Shown piece by piece: positions 54,901 to 62,709 of a stretch of 64,000 nucleotides of DNA. The translations under genes were made by a program, and so were the position numbers. Under the pieces are notes generated by a model that saw only the letters and a program-made list of their open reading frames with translations, ran no database searches and was not told the DNA's origin. Origin of the DNA: Verrucomicrobiota bacterium JB023 (lineage in GTDB: Bacteria > Verrucomicrobiota > Verrucomicrobiia > Verrucomicrobiales > Akkermansiaceae); contig JAUTCR010000044.1 in assembly GCA_030673895.1 (NCBI GenBank), positions 1-64,000 on the forward strand. Reading direction: 5' to 3'. The number at the start of each line of letters is the position of its first letter. Position 1 is the stretch's first letter.

Positions 54901-55678
54901 GGCGGACGGCGTCTATCCCGCGCTCGTTGATGAGGGGGAGACGGTGGGGACGCGCGCATTTCTTGACGAGGTAGAGGCCTACGAGAGTCATCGTGCTGGA
55001 TGCGTCCGGTTGTTCTGGTTGGATCACGATTCCATGTTGAGGGGCTTCATGAAGAGAGGGCTTGTTCCCGCGATGGCCAAGCTGGTCTTTGGACCGGAGC
55101 AGAAGGAAAACCTGGACCTGCAGGTGATGCGCGCCGCCGTTGAGGGCGCTCTGCTCAAGCATGGGGACGCCTTGCCCCGGACTGCTGATGACTTCGCCGC
55201 AGCCAGCGAGAAGGCGCGCGGTTGGGTGCTCGATATTGCTCGCGGATATGGCCGGGAGCTGGAGCATTGCGCGGAGGCCTACGAGGCCTACCGTCGCTGG
55301 GCCAAGGGGAAGGAGAAGGATAGCCACTTCAAGGACACACTCGCTGACTTGCGCGAAGAGTTTGAGTGGTTGACGAGGGAAAGTTTCGTCTGGCGTGCGG
55401 GTGCCTCGCGGCTGGGACGATACCGGCGCTACTTCGACGGGGTGACCGAGCGGATTGCGCGTATGGAGTCACTTCCCTTGGTCAAGGATGAGGAAAAGCG
55501 CCGGCAGATCGACTCGGTTTGGGTCAAGTGGTTTGATCAATGGAAAGAGTTTCCTGAAGCCGTCCGCCTCTGGGAAGTGGGCTGGATGCTGGAGGAATGG
55601 CGCATCCAGCTCTTCGCGCCGGGAGTTCCCCGCGCGATGAAGGTGAGCGAGAAGATGATCAGCAAGGCGCTCGATTAA
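51971..55678 (+). CDS. hrpA: DEAH-box ATP-dependent RNA helicase HrpA
   Basis: 1,235 residues from ATG 51971 (a GTG at 51947 adds eight). Walker A GETGSGKT at 31-38, DEAH in IIIDEAHERSLNIDFLLG, SAT in LISSATLDAGRFAEFF, and motif VI RQRRGRCGRVREGV are the DEAH helicase set. The helicase-associated domain (LTDPEIRRSSLAGVILKMKS-like) and a long C-terminal DUF3418-type region give the HrpA layout (E. coli 1,300). HrpA rescues collided ribosomes and processes fimbrial mRNA in E. coli. It converges with the GHL15-like gene with only 9 bp between stops. Confidence 0.93.
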   Translation: MKITYPELPVSARKEEIIAAMKQSQVVVVVGETGSGKTTQLPKMALELALAEGRRGMVGCTQPRRLAATSVAARVAEELAVAPGAEVGHEVRFDKRTNKDTLVKFMTDGILLAELQSDRRLKKYHTIIIDEAHERSLNIDFLLGILKTLVEKRRDLRVLISSATLDAGRFAEFFGSGGPEGKPAPVVMVEGRTFPVEDHFLPPLDGEWLADQVVRGVEWVDAYDRNGDVLVFLPGEREIREAAKAVENRGFRNTEVLPVFARLSIADQQRVFSPSRRRRVVLATNVAETSLTIPNIVCVIDSGLARVSRWAPQRGVQRLQIEQISQASARQRRGRCGRVREGVCVKLYEEEDLADAPEFTDPEIRRSSLAGVILKMKSLGLGEIGSFPFVDPPNVKAIREGMKTLEEVDAIEPDGRHGLSEIGWRLARLPLDPRLGRILVEADRRGVLRELLIIVGGLSVMDVRERPDGKEDAADTAQMKFHDPKSDFLSLLHLWNAFAEMRGEKGRFRSNQLRKWCGKNYCNFRRIIEWDQVVGEISREFGLKREADARVTDIRRLEKKKAAAFYKEIHCALLAGMPRSVGMWDKESGSYKGVGGMKFSIFPGSGLFKAKRKPEWVLAFELVETSRLWARKVADLQPGWVEEVAPHLCRRRYHSPEWNEQQGAVYGKETVLLGGLTIVPGRQVFFGKVSPKAAHEVFVREAILEGRLRGQIPSLDQLARVRRQVAAAERKLRRVGGLWMEEYAFDFYFSRVPVEATTAKAFHQWRRKDGNEEKLMIRLQDVVWEEGLESELLLFPDVVEHDGREWMVEYLCDPEAPDDGLVFEIELPELPLFPDYLPSWAVPGLLEERVELLVRSLPKDWRTRFQPVKEHVQAFLHEWTGWEPQTGLLDALSDYLSGVCGTAITPDMFDESRLPKCLRPAVRVRDEKGKDLAFGEDVRSIKDKLAGLLRSRREEAANEEWALTGGTFWSFGPVPKEADGVYPALVDEGETVGTRAFLDEVEAYESHRAGCVRLFWLDHDSMLRGFMKRGLVPAMAKLVFGPEQKENLDLQVMRAAVEGALLKHGDALPRTADDFAAASEKARGWVLDIARGYGRELEHCAEAYEAYRRWAKGKEKDSHFKDTLADLREEFEWLTRESFVWRAGASRLGRYRRYFDGVTERIARMESLPLVKDEEKRRQIDSVWVKWFDQWKEFPEAVRLWEVGWMLEEWRIQLFAPGVPRAMKVSEKMISKALD

Positions 55679-55687
55679 GATCTGGCG

Positions 55688-56884
55688 TCAATCTCCCTCT
55701 TTCTCGCTGGGAGAGAGCCACTTGATTTCTGCCGACCTTGTCGCGAGATCGAGTTCCACGCGGGCGTGCTCGAAGCGACGGCTGTAACGATAGCCATCTC
55801 GGCGAGCCTTACCCAAGGGTGGTCCAAGCGGGCGGTCATACTCGGGGAACCATCGCATCCAGCGATCATCGCCATCGGCAGAGTAGCCCTCGTGGACCCG
55901 GAAGTAGCTGTGCTCGCCAGCGGCGATGAGAAAGATGGCGAGCGGGTAGATTAAGTTAGCATGGGCTTGTTCGTCGTTCGCGACCTTCCCGTGGCTCTCA
56001 TCAATACCCATCGCGCTCTGGTTCGCCTGGCCCGCGAGGTTGGTGGTGAAGGCGACAATCTTCCCTCGGTCGGCTGCCTCCTGCATGGCCGTGATCCCCT
56101 TGGCGACGTAGTCCTCGTAGCTCATACCCTTCACATTGTGGAAGAAGCCCTCCAGATACGATCCGTCAAAGGGGGCCAAATGCTCCAGACCGGCGTTTCC
56201 AAAACGGGCTCGCAGAATGTTAGCTACCATGAGTTCATCGGGACCGATGGCTTCGCGTAGCTCCCGAACAAGCGCGTGGTATCCAGCCGTGACTTCCTGC
56301 TTCTTGGATGCGCCGATTGCTCCGCGCAGGTATTTGGGCTCCAAGGCTTTGATATTGCCATCGAGGAAGACTCCATCGATGGCAGGGTCTGCGGTCATCC
56401 GGCGACTGTTCTCCACCCACCAGGCGCGGAGGTCGGGATTAGAAAGATCATAGGCCGGGACTTTTCCCCGGACCAGCTTCTCCTCGCCATCACGTCCGGA
56501 GAGGATTGCTCCCGGTATCTCCATCAGCTTTTCAATATCCGCATAGCCGCCGTAGTGAACGAAGACGTTCCGATAGTGGAGAATCGTCGCTGCGGGATTG
56601 AGCTTCTTGACAGCGCGAGCGGAGGCGAGCGTGCCAGCCTCGATGGAGCCATGCTCGCGGTGTCCGTTGGCCTTCTCGAATGTCAACAGGGGGAACCGCG
56701 CAAGAAATTCAAGCTCCTCTTCGCTGAAGGAGCTTGCCTTGCGAATGTGCATGTAGAGGGGGATTCGATCCCAGCTGAAGGATGGCATGGCGGCGTTGTC
56801 CTGGAGGTCCTTTGTGACCGACTGGGATGAAAGGGGGCAAGACAAGAGAAGAGGGAGGAGAAACAAGCAAAGGAAGCGTGGCAT
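55688..56884 (-). CDS. Exported putative glycoside hydrolase (GHL15-like)
   Basis: 398 residues with a signal peptide (FLCLFLLPLLLSCPLSSQS). The barrel features ILHYRNVFVHYGG, DLSNPDLRAWWVENSRRM and IDGVFLDGNI (with the Asp-rich DGVFLDG motif), then LVRELREAIGPDELMVANIL, GSYLEGFFHNVKGMSYEDYV and HSYFRVHEGYSADGDDRWMR match the hypothetical glycosyl hydrolase family 15 pattern. Its substrate is unknown; candidate catalytic acids are Asp in FLDG and Glu in YLEGFF. It is placed opposite the hrpA 3' end. Confidence 0.7.
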   Translation of the reverse strand: MPRFLCLFLLPLLLSCPLSSQSVTKDLQDNAAMPSFSWDRIPLYMHIRKASSFSEEELEFLARFPLLTFEKANGHREHGSIEAGTLASARAVKKLNPAATILHYRNVFVHYGGYADIEKLMEIPGAILSGRDGEEKLVRGKVPAYDLSNPDLRAWWVENSRRMTADPAIDGVFLDGNIKALEPKYLRGAIGASKKQEVTAGYHALVRELREAIGPDELMVANILRARFGNAGLEHLAPFDGSYLEGFFHNVKGMSYEDYVAKGITAMQEAADRGKIVAFTTNLAGQANQSAMGIDESHGKVANDEQAHANLIYPLAIFLIAAGEHSYFRVHEGYSADGDDRWMRWFPEYDRPLGPPLGKARRDGYRYSRRFEHARVELDLATRSAEIKWLSPSEKEGD

Positions 56885-57074
56885 TGTTTTCTTTTTACCT
56901 CGCCGCTCGTCTCATTTTTACAAGCGGGCCGTCTCTTTCACGGGAAAGTCGGAAATGGCATTTGTGCGACAAAATGTAGCAATTCACCGCCATCGATCGC
57001 CCTGATCATCCATTACTGTCCAGACCTTCCGCGCCTGCGGCAGTCAACACAGCAAAGCGCAAAGAACCAGTATC

Positions 57075-59228
57075 ATGAAACACACCACTAGTAACCTGAG
57101 GAGCCGGGTCGTGCCGTTGAGCTCACTGGCATTCTCGGGAGCAGTCGTCTCCCTGACGGGGGCCGACGAAGCCAATGCACAATCGACCAATGAAGCCAAT
57201 GTCCTCGATGAGACCGTTGTCGAAGCTGATCGGGTCGAGGATGAGGAAGAGGTTCTCTACAAGCCGGAGAACCTGACATCGCCGAAGTTTCAGCAGCCGG
57301 TCGCGGAGATTCCGCAGACCCTCACGGTTATCCCCGAGGAGGTCATTCGGGAGCAGAATGCGGATTCGCTCTCCGACATTCTACGCAACGTCCCGGGCAT
57401 TAGCTTGCAAGCGGGTGAGGGCGGAGCTGCTCCCGGAGACAGTCTGACAATGCGTGGCTTTGCTTCTCGCAATGACATCTTCGTCGACGGAGTCCGCGAT
57501 CTGGGAAATTACAACCGTGACCCTTTCAACGTCGAACAAGTGGAGGTAGCCAAAGGTCCTTCCTCGTCCAACACCGGTCGGGGCTCGACCGGCGGTTCCA
57601 TCAACCTGGCAACCAAGAAAGCTCAGCTCGACGACTTCACCCGCCTCAATCTCGGGATCGGCACGGATGAGTATTACCGGGGCACCATCGACTTGAATGG
57701 TCAGATCCAAGCCTTGCCCGGAGCTGCCTTTCGCCTGAATGGTCTCTATCACAGCGCCGACACACCGGGTCGGGGAGGTCCTTTCGAGGAGCGTTGGGGA
57801 ATCGCTCCCACAGTGAGCTTTGGTCTCGACAGCCCGACTCGCATCCACCTCAGTTATCAATACTATGGCGAGGATAATCTGCCTGACTTCGGGGTGCCTC
57901 GCCAGGTCCTCAACGACGAACAATACTATGATAACTTCTACGGTCTGAACTTCCGGGACTACGAGGAGATTTCCTCTCACTCGGCTTCGCTTGAGGTCGA
58001 GCATGACTTCTCTGAGACCTTCAAGGTTCGCAATCTTTCCCGATTCCAGACCACCAATATCGACCTGAGCGTGACGGCTCCCCGCTTTGTTACCGGCTCG
58101 GAGACCTTGGTCCGCCGAACGGATTGGAAGGACCGCGATCAGACGGATAGTAACTTCGTCAACCAGACTGATTTTAATATCGAGTTCGATACCGGCTCCA
58201 TCCGTCACCAGGTGTCTGCAGGGGTTGAATTCGGTCTTGAATGGCACGAAAACACCGACCGAGCTGATGGCAACCTCAGCCTCGCGCCCGAGACACCACT
58301 CGCTGATCCGGATCCAAGTGATACTTACGATACCGATATCTACGAGACCGGTGCGGACCGTGAGGGCGAGGGAACGTCCTATGCCTTGTATCTCTTCGAC
58401 CGCATCCAGCTCAACGAGCAGTGGGCAATCGATGCCGGTCTTCGTTGGGATCGCTATGATCTGGATCTCATCTCCTCGGACCTCGAAACCTCTACCGATG
58501 GGTTCAGCTATCGCATCGCGGCGACCTATAGTCCGGTGGAGAACGGGATGTTCTATGCTGGCTACTCGACCTCGTTTGATCCGGCCTCGGCGACGGCGGC
58601 TTCCTCAGTGAGTTCACGAACCCCGGCTGAGAATTTAGAATTGGATCCAGAGGAATCCTGGACGGCCGAGATTGGGACGAAGTGGGAACTCTTTGACGAG
58701 CGAGCCCTCCTGAGCTTCGCGGCCTTCCACACCGAAAAGCAGAATGCCCAGACCGTGGACCCGGTTACTGACCTTCTCGTACTTGAGGGCAATCGCACGG
58801 TGCAAGGTTTTGAGGTGGGACTGAGCGGAGAACTCACCGACTGGTGGCGCGTGAATGCCGCTTACACTTACCTCAACTCATCGATCGATGAGTCGAATGA
58901 CGAGACGGAAGAAGGCAATGTGCTCGCTAACAGCCCGGAGCACTCCTTCAGTGTTTGGAATGTGTTTGAGTTTGATAGATTCTCTGCCGGAATTGGAACC
59001 AGCTTCATTGGCGAACGCTATTCGAATGACTCCAATGACGCGGACCGTCTGGTCGAGAGCTATATGCTCTGGGATTCGATGCTCGCTTATCAGGTGTCGG
59101 ATTCCTTCGCTCTGCAATTGAATGTGAACAACATCTTTGATGCTCGCTACATCGACAAGGTGGGTGGTGGCCACATGATTCCAGGGGAGGGTCGTTCGGC
59201 CGTGCTGAGCGCTTCCTACGAATTCTGA
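57075..59228 (+). CDS. TonB-dependent siderophore receptor
   Basis: 717 residues. The first 40 residues are a signal sequence of unusual composition (SSLAFSGAVVSLTGADEANA), followed by a TonB-box-like LDETVVEADRV, a plug (FQQPVAEIPQTLTVIPEEVI, DILRNVPGISLQAGEGG, LTMRGFASRNDIFVDGVRDL, EVAKGPSSSNTGRGSTGGSI) and a 22-strand-type barrel ending in GRSAVLSASYEF. The plug pattern QTLTVIP...RGF...DGVRD is that of ferric-siderophore receptors. No Fur-like box was seen upstream, unlike piuC. It converges with the piuC operon across a terminator at 59262-59297. Confidence 0.9.
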   Translation: MKHTTSNLRSRVVPLSSLAFSGAVVSLTGADEANAQSTNEANVLDETVVEADRVEDEEEVLYKPENLTSPKFQQPVAEIPQTLTVIPEEVIREQNADSLSDILRNVPGISLQAGEGGAAPGDSLTMRGFASRNDIFVDGVRDLGNYNRDPFNVEQVEVAKGPSSSNTGRGSTGGSINLATKKAQLDDFTRLNLGIGTDEYYRGTIDLNGQIQALPGAAFRLNGLYHSADTPGRGGPFEERWGIAPTVSFGLDSPTRIHLSYQYYGEDNLPDFGVPRQVLNDEQYYDNFYGLNFRDYEEISSHSASLEVEHDFSETFKVRNLSRFQTTNIDLSVTAPRFVTGSETLVRRTDWKDRDQTDSNFVNQTDFNIEFDTGSIRHQVSAGVEFGLEWHENTDRADGNLSLAPETPLADPDPSDTYDTDIYETGADREGEGTSYALYLFDRIQLNEQWAIDAGLRWDRYDLDLISSDLETSTDGFSYRIAATYSPVENGMFYAGYSTSFDPASATAASSVSSRTPAENLELDPEESWTAEIGTKWELFDERALLSFAAFHTEKQNAQTVDPVTDLLVLEGNRTVQGFEVGLSGELTDWWRVNAAYTYLNSSIDESNDETEEGNVLANSPEHSFSVWNVFEFDRFSAGIGTSFIGERYSNDSNDADRLVESYMLWDSMLAYQVSDSFALQLNVNNIFDARYIDKVGGGHMIPGEGRSAVLSASYEF

Positions 59229-59261
59229 TAGTCATCTAACAAGATTTCCTCGCTGTCTGGT

Positions 59262-59297
59262 AAAGAGGTCGCTTCTTAGGGAGCGGCCTCTTTTTTT
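59262..59297 (+). terminator. Intrinsic terminator after the siderophore receptor gene
   Basis: Stem AAAGAGGTCGCT with AGCGGCCTCTTT (12 bp, one G-T wobble, 8-nt loop) runs into TTTTTTT. It starts 34 bp after the receptor stop and, being A-rich on its left side, can also serve the convergent operon that ends at 59317. Confidence 0.88.
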
Positions 59298-59316
59298 CTC
59301 AGAGGGGAAGAGCGAG

Positions 59317-60336
59317 TCATTGACGATTCGGCAAGGCTGAGATCGTTGAGGCGAGGTCTCTCACTTGCGCTCGGAGGCGGATGGTTTTCTCAAGTTTCTC
59401 ACCGACAAGAAGGCTTGGTTGGTTGTGGCTCGCGTAGGTGGTTTCCAGCGCTGCGAGTGCTGCCTCACGAAACATTCTTTCCAAGTATTGTCGGTCTTTG
59501 ATGAAGTCCTGAATGAAAGCTGCCAGCCCATGAGGTCGGCAGATGCGATGGATGCGGAGGCCCAGGCGGAAGAGGTCGAGCGTGACCTCGCAAAAGGCTT
59601 CCGGGTCTTCTTGGTGCCAGTAGTTAGCCAAGCGAAGAGCGGAGGTGATTCCATCCACGGTGGTCTGGACCCAGTCTCTTTCCTGTGAGTGGGGTAGCGA
59701 GGCCTCAAGCTCGAGGCAACGGGCCTTGGCCAGCGTGTGGCTGGCATGGAGGTTGATGCGGGCCGCGAGGATAGATGACTTGGTTTGGTGGCCTGTTAGG
59801 TTGAGGGCTTCCGTACAGAGTTCCATGGCCTCCGCGCCTTTTGTGAGACGACTCAGGTGGAGAAGTGTGGTAGCACGAGTGAGGTGACATTCTGGGTGTT
59901 CGGCCGAGAAGAGGGTGTCAGAGGCACGACGATAACATTCGGCTGCTTTCCCTTGTTCGGAAAGCTCTTCAAGAAAGAGACCCTGGTTGTTCCAGGCGAT
60001 AGCGATGCGATTGAGCACCGCGGGAGAGGGGGAGAGCCTGTCGAGCTGGTCAATGCCCTGCCGGAAGGAGGTGATCGTTTCATGAGGATTACCCGACAAC
60101 TTGGCCAAGGCGTTTCCTCGTTGGATATAACCCGCCGCGAGGCCCCAGCGATAGAGCGGGTTCTCGTCCAGAGGAAGAGATTCCCGGAGAGCAATGGCTC
60201 GATTGAAATTCTCCAGCGCTTTGCTCGCTGATCCTCGGGCGAGGAGTTCGATGCCTTCGAGCGTGAGCCGGTTGGCTTCAAGCTGGGCGGGTGCTTCCTC
60301 CGGGCTGGGTGATGATTGGGCACTTGGCTCGCTCAT
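59317..60336 (-). CDS. Helical-repeat protein in the piuC operon
   Basis: 339 residues, soluble. TPR-like helices cover the middle: LTLEGIELLARGSASKALEN FNRAI (first repeat, read with its neighbour), AGYIQRGNALAKLSGNPHET, IAWNNQGLFLEELSEQGKAA and LHLSRLTKGAEAMELCTEAL. The C-terminal third is helical without a repeat. The start overlaps the stop of the alpha-hydroxy-acid oxidase gene by ATGA (60333-60336), so the two are translationally coupled. It has no motif of its own; it is likely a partner or scaffold of the iron-linked operon. Confidence 0.72.
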   Translation of the reverse strand: MSEPSAQSSPSPEEAPAQLEANRLTLEGIELLARGSASKALENFNRAIALRESLPLDENPLYRWGLAAGYIQRGNALAKLSGNPHETITSFRQGIDQLDRLSPSPAVLNRIAIAWNNQGLFLEELSEQGKAAECYRRASDTLFSAEHPECHLTRATTLLHLSRLTKGAEAMELCTEALNLTGHQTKSSILAARINLHASHTLAKARCLELEASLPHSQERDWVQTTVDGITSALRLANYWHQEDPEAFCEVTLDLFRLGLRIHRICRPHGLAAFIQDFIKDRQYLERMFREAALAALETTYASHNQPSLLVGEKLEKTIRLRAQVRDLASTISALPNRQ

Positions 60337-61427
60337 GACAGCTGGAGAGTGTCCGGGGTGATGTCTTGCAATTGCGGAGTTCCGGCGAAGACCATGGTGA
60401 GGGCGAGCTCGGCGTGTAAGATGCGCAGGATGTGAGCCACCCCGACCGCACCGGCGGAGGCTAAGCCGTCAACAATGGGTCGACCAACCAGAACGGCTTG
60501 GGCGCCAAGAGCAATGGCCTTGAAGACATCGCTTCCCCGCCGGATGCCACCATCGATGAGGATGGGGTAGTCCGGTCCGGTCGCCTCACGAATTGCTGGG
60601 AGGACGGTCAAGGTCGCAGGCACCGTATCGAGCGTGCGACCTCCGTGATTGGAGACGATAAGCCCGTCCATGCCTGCTTCCCGAGCCATCAGCCCATCGC
60701 CCGGATGCATCACCCCTTTGAGGATAAGCGGAAGGGAGGTTTGTTGGCGTAGCCAGCGCAGGTCGTCCCAGGTGGGAGCCTGGCGTACGAGGGGGCTACT
60801 AAAGATATCATTGCTTTCGGAGGCCGCCGGGGCAGGGGGATGATTGACGGGCTGAATGTGGGGTGGGAGCTGGAATCCCGCCCGTTGTTCCCTGTTCCTG
60901 AGTCCGTGAAGAGGGGCGTCCGCCGTCACCACGATGGCATGGTAGCCGGCGGCTTCGGCTCGCCGGAGTAGGGCCACGGTCGCGGCCTTGTCTGGTTGGA
61001 TGTAGAGCTGGAACCAAGGAGGGTTCTGGCAATGCCGGGAGATGTCCTCCAGCGTCTCCGTGGCCGAGGTGCTTACGACCATGAGCCCCTCCAGGGCGGA
61101 GATGCCCCGGGCGGTTGCGATCTCGCCCTCTGGGTGGAAGAGGTGGTGAAAGGCGGTGGGAGCGGCGAGGATGGGGTGGGCCAGCGATTGGCCGAAGAGT
61201 TCCAAGCGGGTATTTCCTTCCCCGAGGTCGCGGAGGATTCTGGGAATGATCGCAGTCTGCTCGAAGGCCTGGCGATTGGCCTTTAAGGTGATTTCATCGC
61301 CACTCCCGCCGTGCAGGTAGGCTTGGGCCATGGAGCTTAAGCGTTCCTTGGCAAGCGTCCGGTAATCCTCGACTGCCACCACGTGAGGCGGGATGGTGGT
61401 GAGCGGTGGCTTCACATCTCGGCCCAT
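60333..61427 (-). CDS. FMN-dependent alpha-hydroxy-acid oxidase/dehydrogenase
   Basis: 364 residues of the glycolate oxidase / L-lactate dehydrogenase family. FMN and substrate motifs: Lys237 in [11 protein letters not shown], the catalytic His261 and Arg264 in [32 protein letters not shown] and [36 protein letters not shown] and [15 protein letters not shown] complete the barrel. It oxidises a 2-hydroxy acid to the keto acid; lactate or glycolate are likely substrates. It overlaps piuC by 16 bp at its start and the next gene by 4 bp at its end. Family is certain, substrate is not. Confidence 0.92.
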   Translation of the reverse strand: MGRDVKPPLTTIPPHVVAVEDYRTLAKERLSSMAQAYLHGGSGDEITLKANRQAFEQTAIIPRILRDLGEGNTRLELFGQSLAHPILAAPTAFHHLFHPEGEIATARGISALEGLMVVSTSATETLEDISRHCQNPPWFQLYIQPDKAATVALLRRAEAAGYHAIVVTADAPLHGLRNREQRAGFQLPPHIQPVNHPPAPAASESNDIFSSPLVRQAPTWDDLRWLRQQTSLPLILKGVMHPGDGLMAREAGMDGLIVSNHGGRTLDTVPATLTVLPAIREATGPDYPILIDGGIRRGSDVFKAIALGAQAVLVGRPIVDGLASAGAVGVAHILRILHAELALTMVFAGTPQLQDITPDTLQLS

Positions 61428-62101
61428 TGTCGCAGGAGGTTGTGGTAAACACCAGTGAGCTGGACGGTGGAATCGTTCACCGCCTGATTGTCTGGTCCTG
61501 CTTGAGCGAGCCGTTGGATGGAAATGTCCAGATCGAAGAGGAGGGAGCGCTGCTCGTCAGAGCGAACCATGCTTTGAATCCAGAAGAACGAACAAAGCCG
61601 GGCACCTTTGGTCACCGGGGTGACTTGGTGAAGCGAAGTGGAGGGATAGAGAATGAGATGTCCGGCGGGGAGTTTGACCTCCTTCGAGCCATAGGTGTCT
61701 TCGATGATGAGCTCGCCCCCTTCATACTCGTCCGGCTCGGCGAAGAAGAGGGTGCAGGAGAGGTCGGTGCGGATGCGTCGTCCGTCGGGCAGGGTGCGAA
61801 TCGCGTTGTCGACGTGGGTGCCGAAGGATTCGTTGCCGGTGTAGAGATTGAACATGGGAGGCAGGATCTCCTTCGGCAGAGCTGCGGTGAGGAAGAGAGG
61901 GTTGGAGGAAAGGGCGGAGAGGATGAGTTGTCCAACCTCCTTGGCGACGGGATGCTGGGTTGGAAGTTGCTGGTTGTTCTTGGTCTGAACGGCTTGGTGA
62001 CCAGCTGTCTTTTTCCCATCTTCCCAATCGGCGGATTCCAAGCGTCGACGGGCGTGGGCGATTTGCTCGGTAGAGAGGATATCGGGAATCTCGATGATCA
62101 T
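61412..62101 (-). CDS. piuC: PiuC/PKHD-type Fe(II)/2-oxoglutarate dioxygenase
   Basis: 229 residues from ATG 62101, matching the PiuC/YbiX length (about 226); the longer frame to 62164 runs through a Fur-like box and has no family sequence. The double-stranded beta helix binds iron through His96 and Asp98 ([10 protein letters not shown]) and His158 ([10 protein letters not shown]); Arg168 would hold 2-oxoglutarate. [20 protein letters not shown] is typical. PiuC is usually linked to siderophore receptors (piuA) and iron starvation, which fits the receptor gene at 57075 and the box upstream. It is the first gene of the operon. Confidence 0.92.
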   Translation of the reverse strand: MIIEIPDILSTEQIAHARRRLESADWEDGKKTAGHQAVQTKNNQQLPTQHPVAKEVGQLILSALSSNPLFLTAALPKEILPPMFNLYTGNESFGTHVDNAIRTLPDGRRIRTDLSCTLFFAEPDEYEGGELIIEDTYGSKEVKLPAGHLILYPSTSLHQVTPVTKGARLCSFFWIQSMVRSDEQRSLLFDLDISIQRLAQAGPDNQAVNDSTVQLTGVYHNLLRQWAEM

Positions 62102-62144
62102 GGAAAAGAGCGGCTGGTTGCGGAGCCGGAAGGCGACGCTACTC

Positions 62145-62164
62145 TTATTGAGATTCGTTCGCAA
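62145..62164 (-). promoter_or_regulatory. Fur-box-like operator upstream of piuC
   Basis: Read on the minus strand this is TTGCGAACGAATCTCAATAA, identical at 17 of 20 positions to the site upstream of feoA at 9030-9049 in the same orientation relative to its gene. It lies 44-63 bp before the piuC ATG. Two near-identical copies before two iron genes support an iron-repressor site, although the right half-site is the better conserved. Confidence 0.65.
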
Positions 62165-62205
62165 TAGTGTTTTCCCATCATTGCGAGGACGGTGGTCGCC
62201 TGCAA

Positions 62206-62709
62206 TCAGGGACTGTTGAGGGAGGTCGGCCAGACGAGGTCGTCTTCGCTGTATAGTATGCCATCTGAACCGGGGCCTCGCAGTTGGAAGGACTTGCTGG
62301 AGAGATGGTGGATAAAGACTTCGCCCCCATGGGGATCGACAAGGCGGCCATCTTGGATGGCAGGATTCGTGAGGGAAAAGGTGGCCGTGGGGGGGCTGGT
62401 GAGCAGGGTGGTGAGCTGGCTGTTGGTCGACCAGTGCCGGGGATCAATACCTTTGTGGAGAAGATGGAAGTTGCTGATCGCGCCGTATAGTCTGCGGAAG
62501 TCCTGCTTGTCTTCCTCGGGGTCGACTCCGTAGCCGGTGAGCATCCGGTCTCCCGGGAGAGGGAGGGGTGGAGGCTGGGAGGCAGGGACTTGGGAAGGGG
62601 ATGGTTCTGCGACGGGTGGGTCTTCCTGCGAGAGGGCGGGCCTTCGCCAGATCAATCCCGCCAGGATGAGCAGGAGGACGATGAGGAGCACGACCGCTAT
62701 CCGCTTCAT
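62206..62709 (-). CDS. Membrane-anchored protein translationally coupled to the DUF1501 gene
   Basis: 167 residues: an N-terminal membrane helix ([18 protein letters not shown]), a Pro-rich stretch ([20 protein letters not shown]), then a globular part ([57 protein letters not shown]). The end resembles the C-terminal calcium-site region of type II secretion pseudopilins (DPWG...GPDG...DDI). The ATG overlaps the DUF1501 stop (ATGA), so the two are probably made together. The function is unknown. Confidence 0.75.
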   Translation of the reverse strand: MKRIAVVLLIVLLLILAGLIWRRPALSQEDPPVAEPSPSQVPASQPPPLPLPGDRMLTGYGVDPEEDKQDFRRLYGAISNFHLLHKGIDPRHWSTNSQLTTLLTSPPTATFSLTNPAIQDGRLVDPHGGEVFIHHLSSKSFQLRGPGSDGILYSEDDLVWPTSLNSP

